Shown here piece after piece: positions 19,001-25,565 of a stretch of DNA of 64,000 bases. Source of the DNA: Thiohalomonas denitrificans (GTDB lineage: Bacteria; Pseudomonadota; Gammaproteobacteria; Thiohalomonadales; Thiohalomonadaceae); the NCBI GenBank assembly GCA_020725115.1, contig DYFR01000001.1, positions 62,001-126,000 of the forward strand, in the 5' to 3' direction. A model generated the notes under the pieces. That model was given only the letters and a program-made list of their open reading frames with translations, made no database searches and had not been told where the DNA came from. Position numbers and translations under genes: made by a program. Each line of letters opens with the position of its first letter. The first letter of the stretch is position 1.

Positions 19001-21319
19001 AAAGTCGACGTTGAAATCGCTTAGTTGGCCGAGACTGGTGGGGGGCAGGCTGGGGATGGAGATATCCGGGAATGGAATCGGTGGAATCGTCGGAAGAGTG
19101 ATTTCCAAATCACGTCCACCATCGTCCTTGTCACCCCCATCCACAGGTGGTACCTCGTCCTGCTCTTCCTCGTCATCCACAACCGAGTCAACGAGGTCAT
19201 CCTGGGTGTCCTCTTCCTCAGTCACCCGCTCCAGGCTGGGGCCAGGCAATGCACCAAGTGCCTCCGCCATCTGCCTGATGCCATCGGGCAGGCTCTCCAC
19301 CTGTCCGCCATACAAATCCACGATGCTGTGGTAGTTATCTTCACGTGCTGCCCAGAAATCCATCAGGGCCTGCTGCGCGTCTTCTGGCGGAATGTGAATG
19401 TCCTCCCCTGCCCGTATGACATCTTCGTTCGTGATCTGAGGGTTCGCAGCGAGCAGCAGTTCTTTTGTGAGCCCGTGCTGCTGGGCAATGGCCGTCAACG
19501 TGTCGCCTGCAGAGATGGTGTAATCCTGCGACTCGGCAATTAGGCCGTCGCCCGTCAGTGCTGCCGACTGCATGTCACCGGAGGCATCGCGATACCAGAA
19601 CCGGTATCCACCATCCGCCGCTTCTTCGATGGCAAAGTCCGTCGCGGCGTACAACTTCAGGCCGCTGTCGTGGAATACGACACGGAGATTGCCATCTCCG
19701 CCGAAGTCCAGCGCTTCAGGCCGGTCGAAATACGAGGCGTAACGCGTGCCATCGGCGCACTCGACGATGCGCGTGCCGTCCGGATAGGTATATTCGACGT
19801 GACCTTCAAGATAGTGATTGACACCGATGGCACTGTCCGGCGCCTCATCGAAGCCCAGCTTGCCGCTGGTTTCATCCAAGCGCCAGTTGTATTCGACTAT
19901 CGTCTCGCGGATGGCATTGAGCTTGAACGCCTGCTCGGGCGACACCTCCTGTTCGCGTGTGAGGGACAAAGGGATGGCCGTCGGGAATGGCGGGCTATAA
20001 GCCACCTCTTGAACCCAGTGCCCGGCTGAGCCGATGGGATTGGCCGGATCGGCGGGAATAAACCGGAATGAGCCGATGAGGCCTGGGGAGCTTGAGTCGA
20101 TGACGTTGGGGTCGCGATAGGGCGACACGCCATCGTCCAAATCGAGCAATTGCTTGGTCGTCTGGCTCAACTCGGCCAGGGTGGACCCGACGACTTCCAG
20201 CACATCCGCCAGGGAAAACGTACTCAGCGGCTGGTGCGGCACAAAAAACACGTCCGCCGCCAACAGTCCTTCCAGGTCGATGGCCTTGAGCGCTGCCATG
20301 GCATTGACCTTGATGATGTAATCCCTGTACTCGCTCAGGCTGTTGGTCGGGGTGGAGTTGTAGGCATCGATGAAGGTCTGAACCGCCTCCTTGATGAGCT
20401 CATTGACGGGGCCGTCGCCCCCTGCTTCGCCGCCCAAGGATGCGGAATAGTTGATCGCCTTGCCAAGGCCGGCGATCAGGCGAAAGGCGGATTCCAGCGT
20501 GGAGTTTTGGCCGTCATCACCAATGGCAGCGAACGTCGCTCCCACGCGCTGGCCGTCTTTGAGGTCGAAGTAACCAGGGTCGTGAGACACGTCTCCCTGG
20601 AATCCGGTGCGCGAGACGATATCGAACACGCTACCCGGTGTACCCGTGTTACCCAGAATATGCGCCTCCAGCGCGTTGTACTTTTGTGTCGTGTCCGTCG
20701 CCAGCAGATAGATGTCACCGCCGAGGTGACCGTCGCCAAGGCGGGATACGATGTCGGTTTCGGTGCGATAGTGGGAGGCGTCTATACGCGCAATAATGCG
20801 ATCGATATCCTCCGGCAAGTCTGCTTGCTGCTTGATCCCAGCAACTCCACCAAGCCCGTTTATAGTAAACAGCTTGATGTCTGGACTGTATTGAGCGGAA
20901 TTTCCATGGGCGATGGACGCAAACTCAAACGCCGCATACTGTGCCAGTGCGCCGCCGAGGGAGTGGCCGGTGAAGGAGATGTCAAGATTGGCATTTCCAT
21001 CGAGCAATAACTCAAAGTAATCGTGCATCTTCAAGTCAGTCTCGGGATCGTAAAATTGCGTCAGCCCCAAATTCAGGTCTGCATATGCATCCAGGATATC
21101 TTCCGTCCCAGCAAACGACATGATGCATTTGTCCGTTTCCGGGTGCCTGAAGAAGGCGACCTTGTAGCCCGTGTCGTTGCTTACAAACGTTCTGATGAGA
21201 TGAAAACCGGCGCCGGCGCTGAAATTGGTTAGCGTGGTTCCTGCCACACCGGCACTGCTACCCAGGTCATAGCCCGCAGCAGCTGCTTCAAGAAGCAGCT
21301 TCTTGGTATTCTCATCCAT
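10070..21319 (-). CDS. Giant RTX protein: lipase, LysM, coiled coil, RTX and Ig-like repeats, predicted type I secretion substrate
   Basis: This is a single 3749-residue ORF. Order seen: a class 3 lipase-like alpha/beta hydrolase in the first about 300 residues, with GHSLGGA (Ser120) and Asp189 and His220 as plausible triad partners; LysM at about 597-645; an acidic linker; a Gly/Leu/Asn-rich region; a hydrophobic Gly-rich stretch at about 1016-1060; a coiled coil at about 1270-1353; a pre-RTX module at about 1385-1500; and RTX nonapeptides at about 1506-1746 (GGAGNDTL type). Seven Ig/cadherin-like repeats of about 100 residues follow (about 1966-2750). A second RTX block (about 2776-3196) is interrupted by an eighth partial repeat. 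The end holds a cadherin-like domain (about 3250-3350), a FrpC-like EF-hand region (about 3540-3675) and an acidic C-terminus suited to type I export. The start overlaps the upstream lipoprotein gene by 8 nt. Lipid hydrolysis and LysM wall binding are inferences. Confidence 0.9.
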   Translation of the reverse strand: MDENTKKLLLEAAAAGYDLGSSAGVAGTTLTNFSAGAGFHLIRTFVSNDTGYKVAFFRHPETDKCIMSFAGTEDILDAYADLNLGLTQFYDPETDLKMHDYFELLLDGNANLDISFTGHSLGGALAQYAAFEFASIAHGNSAQYSPDIKLFTINGLGGVAGIKQQADLPEDIDRIIARIDASHYRTETDIVSRLGDGHLGGDIYLLATDTTQKYNALEAHILGNTGTPGSVFDIVSRTGFQGDVSHDPGYFDLKDGQRVGATFAAIGDDGQNSTLESAFRLIAGLGKAINYSASLGGEAGGDGPVNELIKEAVQTFIDAYNSTPTNSLSEYRDYIIKVNAMAALKAIDLEGLLAADVFFVPHQPLSTFSLADVLEVVGSTLAELSQTTKQLLDLDDGVSPYRDPNVIDSSSPGLIGSFRFIPADPANPIGSAGHWVQEVAYSPPFPTAIPLSLTREQEVSPEQAFKLNAIRETIVEYNWRLDETSGKLGFDEAPDSAIGVNHYLEGHVEYTYPDGTRIVECADGTRYASYFDRPEALDFGGDGNLRVVFHDSGLKLYAATDFAIEEAADGGYRFWYRDASGDMQSAALTGDGLIAESQDYTISAGDTLTAIAQQHGLTKELLLAANPQITNEDVIRAGEDIHIPPEDAQQALMDFWAAREDNYHSIVDLYGGQVESLPDGIRQMAEALGALPGPSLERVTEEEDTQDDLVDSVVDDEEEQDEVPPVDGGDKDDGGRDLEITLPTIPPIPFPDISIPSLPPTSLGQLSDFNVDFGSLSLNWNLPSPAFNLNGLGGLGLGGADLNLGTLALPPAFQNLIEAAPQLKNQYESLQAALDAGDWGQAAGLAQAFINNASHALTGENAVNFSPDTLKLLDDATRFSQALDRGDIVGMLTTGGKLVNAFGIDGVDVDLGSSANLQGLGALASLYGALQNGDSAAIFKYGLESLNYLDSLGEGGSTWTGMSNLQGNVGAMTSLTGLLNALDSGDTTAALQSGLQLAQQISTMAGNTALASTLGNAIPWVGLAVSLSQGNALSAIGSVLMMVNPVVGIVFSLVASFIGGDAPPPPTAHSRWEYDEATGEFVEHDAESANGGSLDTLRQLAQGYQSGLDQLIELTGGQLARTDTLQNIDFVQSDTRLYIGGMRYDFAHAGAGLEQAILDAFRNQIQIEGGDPLIKRALYNSSATTLAELAADLEAAQAHRNYQQGSLVLDADGKPLDAAGLARFEADRLALEAGELSNDEFNARYTVTTVKAHVDGIIGAIPADTLADYQNLLTEQQANAEELARLPGELETLRQQLLSLSISAALDPDSEAAEKARQKLNTRIAELEARQTELEARQDAIANELDDLHATYPSIDEALHWHTTLEQAATLALDQPHWSDNVTRLGALIEQLDPDFLHRIDLADLEVELKDGQLILRTVEKDYAGAEQKVLMIENWETWDKDNSHIRLENGTRVNLQAMIVAYGITDGGGPVDLGAAAALRFADVDGIEAPQVGQAIGGTGADDILRAGYETAWLDGGAGNDTLVGSVGDDVLRGGAGADVLDGGAGNDTALYDDSDAGVFVSLKDGIGRGGHAEGDTLRNIENLVGSAHDDVLIGDAASNRLYGGAGDDVLRGGGGADVLDGGAGNDTADYGDSSVGVRVSLRDGRGHGGDAEGDVLINIENLSGSQHDDVLTGDDGDNRLDGGAGNDILDGGAGDDVLFGGNGRDVLLGGAGNDYLDGGADDDVLLGGDGDDVLRGGSGRNLLDGGDGVDVALFDGEFESYRFSVRNGALVVEGNDNQDVLLNIEYASFAGHVYEVSSLIEYFDTGYTVDDGGEVVQGQRRERDVIAAGNRAAEIALAAVFGTAASLYADELQAAEAAAGTAGAEPYASEAGPQADGSAAPGGDTDGSTGNEQVWLELWRSMFEGGGASSGEAPTVAPLPMTGQETVKLKEEPLAGWGPTPEDETATAMWHGEDEADEKDARTACIEPPLIPPVVSLEPVETDEDQPIPLVLMLINPNADSQVMIRVSGLPPGARLSAGTEVGMGEWALTEFDARNVALIPAPHSDVNFVLRIDVIVYDFKGRVAASSYESEVVIHAVADMPELDAADAAGDEDTAIPLRIDARFADMDGSEIHRLELEGIPAGTMLSAGWCDDAGLWHLTPEQLAGLTLTPPEHSDVDFIVTVRAFATERANGDEAMATVQFDVAVNAVADAPLLEVQDIVTDEDTIPPVEIGAALVDMDGSELLSVLIEGVPEGARLSHGTEIAAGVWRLEPQDLEELILFPREHSDEDFQLRITATATEQANGHQAHTVRLLNVTLNARADGAIIDTQAATGQQNQFIDLSIDATLIDDDGSESMVVEISNVPAGATLSAGTDLGEGVWRLAPEQLAGLKILPPLDAIGGFRLVVTTITTEAANGDTAVNHNVLDVNVIPQPSTPGLSVAPLAGVEDEPLAVNITVDISRLKAHERLVVEISGLPDGATLSAGARGTDGVWRLTPQQLAGLTLTPPLNDDRDFTLLISAITEVPGYPEISQRVSATVPVRIEAQADGVDLTAAPSAGLEDGFIELKVKAVLRDSDGSETVSIEISGVPAGARLSAGTEVTPGVWSLTAVQLNGLMLKPPADWSGELQLGVRAVTRELSNGDTTVQTAVLDVAVAGVADLPGLAVADAAAMPGATVPLNISAWLNDTDGSETLCVELRGLPAGATLSAGTKNGGVWTLAPIDLDGLAMTLPAGLKSDFQIEVTARATESNGDSVEMNSTLGVRYLDNGAPFLSVRQLAASSPTMGDDTLTGVNTTDRLYGGGGDDILRGLGGDDELWGDRSDASATVQLQVQAELATTDGSQILRVVIADLPDGASLSAGERQPDDSWLLSGAELNGLVLTVPASAGDFTMTVSAVALPSGGGATRVTTLLADVHLPDRPGDDYLDGGAGNDRLYGDAGNDQLYGGGGDDYLYGGDGNDLLVGGPGRDRLYGGAGDDVLVIDADDDPWEISGGDGFDTVVVADDRGVWFHAGLAEVEKVIGGNGADTLMAGDGGAILIGGGGADMLIGGAGDDEIHVDREDLESSHVEGGGGFDTAVVADDRGVVFNLDGKSFERVIGGNGGDVFLYGEAAPIEIFAGAGDDLVQSGAGADRLDGGEGNDTLDYSRSTAGVEVDLGAGTGRGGFAEGDVVSGFENVIGSAHADVLRGDGGDNVLTGGRGDDVLHGGAGFDTAVFSGSFLEYYNGRDVLGIGKSGDGSYAVEGPDGRDTLYGIEALSFDDRTIYLDGRNNRPEAVADTLHVDEDHSITVSVAELLANDFDFDGDDFELIGVGNASNGEVRWNGDGTITFTPNPDYNSSTDNEYDIYSALYSGAAGFDYTIRDGRDGRGDEHSARVTVDVAPVNDAPIISIGRPFSVNGVVSGIGSVVAFDIDSNPEELKFSVTDLSISKTVNVWQSYSYNPSDGTFVAPGYSEVLVATAFRNVIDSESGMPTGYIEPSQGTFTRTAAVVQTVPVVSGNSAEMSYTYYGYQTPIARYRYISEEMRPFTITVSDGGDPVTGMNVGTASISVGAYRSGTWWEPIVLDLDGDGIELVSAQVGISFGGTGVATGWVGPDDGMLAYDWNGNGRVDDMSELAFFEDGMNDLDTLRYRFDTNGDGVFDANDAEWRSFGVWRDANQDGISDEGEFHSLADWGITAIPLDYEAMDVTVEGNRVVGLGSYLTEDGTERELGVVYFGVQDMPEDDMSSIQAFNLAALLAADAYTESSGGSYVDWEQTQDVLAHEEELA

Positions 21320-22499
21320 GATTCAGCACTCCTTCAGGCAGGTCACGACATAGATCAATCAATTTCCAACGCGGAACCGAGGGATAGAGGACGGTCTTCT
21401 CCATCAGCGAGTCTGCCAGCTTGTCACCCACTCTCGGAACTTCAGAAAAGAAAACCCGGCAACCATCAGGCGAGACTTCAACTTCCTTGATTACGCCGGC
21501 GACGACTTTCACATATTTACCAGGCGTCAGATCGGTGAGATAGAGCCCTGATGCACCGATCTGTCCACCGCGTTTGATGTCAATGGAATGAATCAGGTAA
21601 CCGCGCGCAGTATGGCGAAATGTTGACAGCCCCCATTTCGCCCACGGCTCCGCCGGTATGTAGACATCCTCAACTTCACCATCTGGCGACAACCACCAAG
21701 CCGGCAGCACCCGGTATCCGCCCCGCCATCCATCCCCTTTTAACGCCCCTTCCCCTCTTCGCCACAACAGGTACTTATTCAATACCGGATAATATTGCCG
21801 CCCAGCAACAGTTGTTTCCTGAGTAAACGGCATCTTAATCCGCGCCCCATCCGATGCCCGAACAAATACCGTCAGCTGGTTGAATCCGTTCTTGAGCCCC
21901 TTCTCGCCGTAATCGAGATAGCCGTGTTCGGGGCGAAGATACTTGATAATGCGAATGTCTGCATCGGCACCGGGATCATCTTGGTAATCACAGATATATT
22001 CATTAAATACTTTTTCTTCCGGCTGACTCCATGGCTTTCCATTCTGCTTCCAGTCATAAGTCCATTTGCCACTCTCAGTGCCATCCAGAACAAACTCTTT
22101 CCCTATTTCACCTTGTTTACGTATACGCCTCCAATTCCCTTCTTCGTCCTTATAATCTCTTGCAACAAATGAGATGTTATTACCATTGGCACAATACAAT
22201 ATTGTTCCACCAGCGTATTCCTCTACAAGCATCTTGCCTGCATGAAGCATATTCACTACCCGCTCTTCTGCCCCAAACAGCCCCTTTTCATCATTGCCTA
22301 CTACTGTAAAGGCAATCATTTGTTCATTTAACCAGAACGCTTTCTGCCCCCCCCCCGACTTGTGCCAAAGTCCGGTGTCAAATATTTTGACCGGTGACTT
22401 CCACGGCTCTTCCTTAGAACAGCCGCTCAACGGCGCAAATAGCGTCACCATCGCCAACAAGACAACCATCGCCTTAACCGCATTTATTTTTCCAGTCAT
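21312..22499 (-). CDS. Exported lipoprotein of unknown function, overlapping the giant RTX gene and carrying a G10 tract
   Basis: The protein is about 395 residues if it starts at the ATG at 22499. The N-terminus KINAVKAMVVLLAMVTLF followed by LSGC is a typical lipoprotein signal with the lipidated Cys in the LSGC lipobox. The remainder is Trp/Tyr/Gly-rich, suggesting a beta-propeller or repeat fold; I do not recognise a family. An in-frame ATG at 22469 has a better ribosome-binding site (TTAAGG), and the ORF is open upstream to 22592, so the start is uncertain. A run of ten Gs (22347-22356 on the minus strand) encodes Ser-Gly-Gly-Gly about 50 codons in. The stop overlaps the giant gene start. 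Base composition is clearly more AT-rich than the flanks. A role as immunity or accessory protein for the giant effector is inference from position only. Confidence 0.75.
   Translation of the reverse strand: MTGKINAVKAMVVLLAMVTLFAPLSGCSKEEPWKSPVKIFDTGLWHKSGGGQKAFWLNEQMIAFTVVGNDEKGLFGAEERVVNMLHAGKMLVEEYAGGTILYCANGNNISFVARDYKDEEGNWRRIRKQGEIGKEFVLDGTESGKWTYDWKQNGKPWSQPEEKVFNEYICDYQDDPGADADIRIIKYLRPEHGYLDYGEKGLKNGFNQLTVFVRASDGARIKMPFTQETTVAGRQYYPVLNKYLLWRRGEGALKGDGWRGGYRVLPAWWLSPDGEVEDVYIPAEPWAKWGLSTFRHTARGYLIHSIDIKRGGQIGASGLYLTDLTPGKYVKVVAGVIKEVEVSPDGCRVFFSEVPRVGDKLADSLMEKTVLYPSVPRWKLIDLCRDLPEGVLNHG
22347..22356 (-). repeat. G10 homopolymer in the lipoprotein gene, possible slippage site
   Basis: Ten consecutive C on the plus strand, G on the coding strand, lie in frame in the 5' part of the lipoprotein gene. 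In this sequence the reading frame is intact (ON). Such tracts are known contingency sites for slipped-strand phase variation; it could also be a sequencing-sensitive homopolymer. Confidence 0.85.
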
Positions 22500-22657
22500 C
22501 AGAGAGCACCCGTCAGATACAATCGACACGTATTTGCCACATGCAATAGTGGCGCGCATGGAAGCGAATGAGGATGAGAAATATCGAGACAATATCCATA
22601 TTCAGCCCCATATCCATGCAAGGCATCTCCCTCGGGGATTTCCTACCCAGCGCCATG

Positions 22658-23206
22658 CTAAGCAGCCTGCGGCAGCATGGTCAACCAACCAGAATCATCA
22701 ACAAACGCCCCGGTGCCGCCAATGGCCTGTCCGACCTGAGGCGCTTCGATACCGTCGACATCGGCAAAGCGCAGCGCCGCCGCCTCGCCCAGATCCACCG
22801 GGCCGCCGCCGTCGCTGATGCCGTAGGCCACGATCAGCGCCTGCAAGTTGACGCGGCTGCCGTTTTCCAGGCGGATGTGGCTGTTGTCCTTGTCCCATGT
22901 CTCCCAGTTTTCGATCATCAGCACTTTTTGTTCCGCGCCGGCGTAGTCCTTCTCCACCGTGCGCAGGATGAGCTGGCCGTCCCTGAGTTCCACCTCCAGG
23001 TCGGCGAGGTCGATGCGGTGCAGGAAGTCGGGCTCAAGCTGCTCGATGATGGCACCGAGATTGAAGCCGTAGCCGATGGTGGGGTAGCCACTGCCATCCG
23101 GATACGGGTCGTATTTGGCATTGCCGTTTTCCTCGGCATTGGCGAGAAGCTGGAAGCGCAGCTGCTCGTACGCAGTGCGATCGAGATCATGGTAGTCAAG
23201 CGGCAT
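22658..23206 (-). CDS. 182-aa chimera: lysozyme-like N-terminal fragment fused to a copy of the giant protein's pre-RTX module
   Basis: The start is at ATG 23206 with GGAAGG upstream, 15 nt after the preceding gene's stop. Residues 1-51 contain YDPYPDGSGYPTIGYGFNL, which resembles the start of GH24 (T4-type) lysozymes, where Glu and Asp precede a T-I-G-x-G motif. Residues from about 52 to 167 (AIIEQLEPDF to GQAIGGTGA) match the giant RTX protein residues about 1385-1503 at 109 of 116 positions by my alignment. The C-terminus ends soon after the module, before any RTX repeat. It could be a remnant of a second giant effector gene or a real small protein. The fragment is too short for a full lysozyme domain. 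No secretion signal of its own is seen. Confidence 0.6.
   Translation of the reverse strand: MPLDYHDLDRTAYEQLRFQLLANAEENGNAKYDPYPDGSGYPTIGYGFNLGAIIEQLEPDFLHRIDLADLEVELRDGQLILRTVEKDYAGAEQKVLMIENWETWDKDNSHIRLENGSRVNLQALIVAYGISDGGGPVDLGEAAALRFADVDGIEAPQVGQAIGGTGAFVDDSGWLTMLPQAA
22706..23055 (-). repeat. Duplicated DNA segment shared with 16814-17166 in the giant gene
   Basis: About 350 nt match the giant gene region 16814-17166 with only scattered, mostly synonymous differences, in the same orientation. The match stops sharply at both ends, into lysozyme-like coding sequence on one side and unrelated DNA on the other. Confidence 0.9.
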
Positions 23207-23221
23207 GATGGCGTCCTTCCT

Positions 23222-23884
23222 TTATGGCCGGTAATCGATGTAGCAGACACTCCAGGATGCAAACCCTTCGTGAAACTCTTTCATCGGCGATGACGTTTCC
23301 TCTATGACAAACCCGCCACTCGACCACGAATAGAGGTAGGGGCGACCTTTGTAGTAGAAGATGTCGTAGGGCATCAGGGTGCGCTCGGTGGCTGCACGGA
23401 ATGCTCGTGAGCCACGGTCGTTTTCAATCGGATGGATATAGACGTTTCTAGATCCATAGGTGGATGGATTCTCTTTTTCCGGGTCACAGTTTAGTTTTTC
23501 AAAACGGTAAACGACATTTGGACGACCATCAAAATTAATATCAACAAACGCGCTGGAAAGCGTCGCCTGACCCTCATCAATTAGCGCCTGAGTCCACTTG
23601 CTCACCGGATCGTTATGCAAGACCATTTTTACAATCTCGATATTCTCTCGCACATCCATCATTTCCCACCTCGGGAAACGGAAATTGGTGAACTTTGGGT
23701 TGAGCTTCAAGCCACACAACAGCGGCGGCTCGTCCTTGAAGGTATTCAAGTTCTCTGCCAACTCCCGGCATAGCTCGAATTGCTCACCCTTCGTAATAAC
23801 GTACTCCGCTGCCGCTGACGGCAGGCTGAAGATCAGCATGCTTGCCGCAATGAAACAGCCGGCAGTCCTTTTCAAAATAAGCAT
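23222..23884 (-). CDS. Secreted protein of unknown function (220 aa) in the type I secretion locus
   Basis: Translation from ATG 23884 (GAGG about 8 nt upstream) gives a Sec signal peptide, LILKRTAGCFIAASMLIF then SLPSAAA, with likely cleavage before EYVI. The mature part has three conserved-looking Cys (CRELAENL, LLCGLKLN, LNCDPEK) plus a fourth near the end (VCYIDYRP). A DINFDGRPNVVYRF segment resembles the Asp-rich loops of integrin-like or FG-GAP strands. I do not recognise a family. It is AT-richer than the chromosome average and lies between the two orphan fragments of the giant gene. A periplasmic protective (immunity) role is possible but is only inferred from this position. Confidence 0.7.
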   Translation of the reverse strand: MLILKRTAGCFIAASMLIFSLPSAAAEYVITKGEQFELCRELAENLNTFKDEPPLLCGLKLNPKFTNFRFPRWEMMDVRENIEIVKMVLHNDPVSKWTQALIDEGQATLSSAFVDINFDGRPNVVYRFEKLNCDPEKENPSTYGSRNVYIHPIENDRGSRAFRAATERTLMPYDIFYYKGRPYLYSWSSGGFVIEETSSPMKEFHEGFASWSVCYIDYRP

Positions 23885-23903
23885 TGCTTTGCCTCGCATC
23901 GGT

Positions 23904-24164
23904 TTAGGCGGCATGGAAGATCTCGCGCGCATCATTCGCTGCCCTGGCGAGCGCGGTGTTGCCGGCCATGGTGGAGACTTGCTGCGCCAGTTGCAGGCCG
24001 CTGGAGAGGGCGGCGGCGCTGTCGCCGCTGTCCAGGGCGTTGAGCAGGCCGGTGAGGGAGGTCATGGCGCCGGCGTTGCCTTGCAGGTTGCTCATGCCGG
24101 TCCAGGTGCTGCCGCCCTCGCCACACAAGAGCGCAATGAGACATGCATGCAAGGATGTTTTCAT
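23904..24164 (-). pseudogene. 86-aa orphan fragment: signal-like start fused to a copy of an internal segment of the giant RTX protein
   Basis: The ORF begins MKTSLHACLIALLC, which looks like the start of a signal peptide, then switches to GEGGSTWTGMSNLQGN and 43 more residues. These match giant-protein residues about 953-1012 at 54 of 59 positions by my count. It ends after an unrelated 14-residue tail. It has no clear ribosome-binding site and lies directly after the HlyD-type gene. Most likely it is a recombination remnant of another giant gene; a short functional product is possible but unsupported. Confidence 0.6.
23948..24121 (-). repeat. Duplicated DNA segment shared with about 18288-18460 in the giant gene
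   Basis: About 175 nt are near-identical to the giant gene interior, in the same orientation. This copy lies upstream of the second duplicated segment (22706-23055), preserving the order found in the giant gene. Confidence 0.85.
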
Positions 24165-24199
24165 GGTTTAAACCCGCCGATTGCTCGATCAACGTTGTA

Positions 24200-25555
24200 T
24201 TATCGCTCCCGCAACGCTTCATCCTTGTATCTAAAGAACGGCGACAGTAGATACTCGATCACCCGACGCTCTCCGACACGGATATCCACCATACAGGTCA
24301 TGCCGGAGCGCAGTCCGATCCAACGCCCGTCGGCCTTGATTTGATTGTCGGCCAGTTCGATCACGGCGGGATACACATCACCCAGCTTTTCATCAAGCAC
24401 CGATGCCTGCTCTACACGCTTAACCACGCCCTCCACGTAGCCATAACGGGTGAACGGGAAGGCATCGAGCTTAACTTTGACTTTTTGTCCTGGTGTTACG
24501 AAGCCGACGTCGCGGTTTAACACCTTTGCCTCCACTTCCAGCGGGCTGTTCTCCGGCACAATTTGCATCAGTACCTGACCCGACTGCACTACTCCGCCGG
24601 GGGTGTGCACTGCCACGTTGTGCACCACCCCACCAAGAGGTGCGATCAGGTAGCGCGCCGACAGCTCGCCCAATGCCTTGCTCAACTCTGCTTCGCTTGC
24701 GGTCAATTCCTGTTCGGTTCTGATCCTCTGATCGGCAATATCCCGACGAAAGTTGTCAGACAGGCCACTCAATTCGGCAAGCACCATGCGAATCTCACTT
24801 TCCGTCTTGTTGAACGCGTGGCGTTTGATACGCAAATCTTCTTCTTTGGAAATCAAGTCTTCCATCGCCACATCGTATTCATTGCGCGACAAAAGCCCCT
24901 GTTCCGCCAGCGCCTTGCTACGATCCTTTCGCATTTCGGCATAGGGAATTAGTTTTTCCAATCGGGCGATTTCCGCCTTGAGGCCATTACGTTCGGCCTG
25001 GGCGCTTTCAAGCTTGCTTTTCAGGCCCTGATGCTGGCCGTCGTAGCTGGCGCGTTCACGCTCCAACATGCTGCGTTCCTGCTGTAGGTATTCTTCTGCA
25101 ATGTCCTCACCCACACCCAGGGTTGCCTCCCCACCAGTGAGGTAATGCTCCAGCGCGCTAAGGCGCAGGCGCTTGGCACGCAGGGCATACACCGCGTTTT
25201 GCAGGCGCCCGACATCAGCCTGGACATCCGTTCCGCGCAGCCGCAACAGCAATTGCCCCTGCTGCACCCGTTCGCCGTCCTTGACCAGGATAGCCTCGAC
25301 CACGCCGGTCTCCTTGGGCTGGATGAGCTGCATACGGCTATTGGGGATGATCTTTCCCTGGGAGGGGGAAATTACGTCGATGTGCGAGAAGGCCAGCCAC
25401 AGGATCAGGATAACCACCAGGGCGTTGATGGTGATGGGCACTGCCCAGATAAGGGCGCGGGGATGATTTTCCAGTATCCCCTGGATACCGGGCCTGTACT
25501 CCGGTTCGTAGAGATGGTGGGTGATGCGGTCGATGAAGGCATTCCAGCGGCTCAT
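24200..25555 (-). CDS. Type I secretion membrane fusion protein, HlyD family
   Basis: This 451-residue periplasmic adaptor links an inner-membrane ABC exporter to an outer-membrane TolC-type channel. A short cytoplasmic N-terminus is followed by one transmembrane helix (about 45-67, ALVVILILWLAFSHIDVI), a lipoyl-like half-motif (VEAILVKDGERVQQGQLLLRL), a long coiled-coil hairpin (about 115-300), the second lipoyl half (YLIAPLGGVVHNVAVHTPGG) and a beta-barrel domain ending near MTCMVDIRVGERRVIEYLLSP, the classical HlyD C-terminus. The start at 25555 has AGGAGA upstream and sits 11 nt past the ABC gene stop. No TolC homologue is in the window. Confidence 0.95.
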   Translation of the reverse strand: MSRWNAFIDRITHHLYEPEYRPGIQGILENHPRALIWAVPITINALVVILILWLAFSHIDVISPSQGKIIPNSRMQLIQPKETGVVEAILVKDGERVQQGQLLLRLRGTDVQADVGRLQNAVYALRAKRLRLSALEHYLTGGEATLGVGEDIAEEYLQQERSMLERERASYDGQHQGLKSKLESAQAERNGLKAEIARLEKLIPYAEMRKDRSKALAEQGLLSRNEYDVAMEDLISKEEDLRIKRHAFNKTESEIRMVLAELSGLSDNFRRDIADQRIRTEQELTASEAELSKALGELSARYLIAPLGGVVHNVAVHTPGGVVQSGQVLMQIVPENSPLEVEAKVLNRDVGFVTPGQKVKVKLDAFPFTRYGYVEGVVKRVEQASVLDEKLGDVYPAVIELADNQIKADGRWIGLRSGMTCMVDIRVGERRVIEYLLSPFFRYKDEALRER

Positions 25556-25565
25556 TGCGCTCTCC

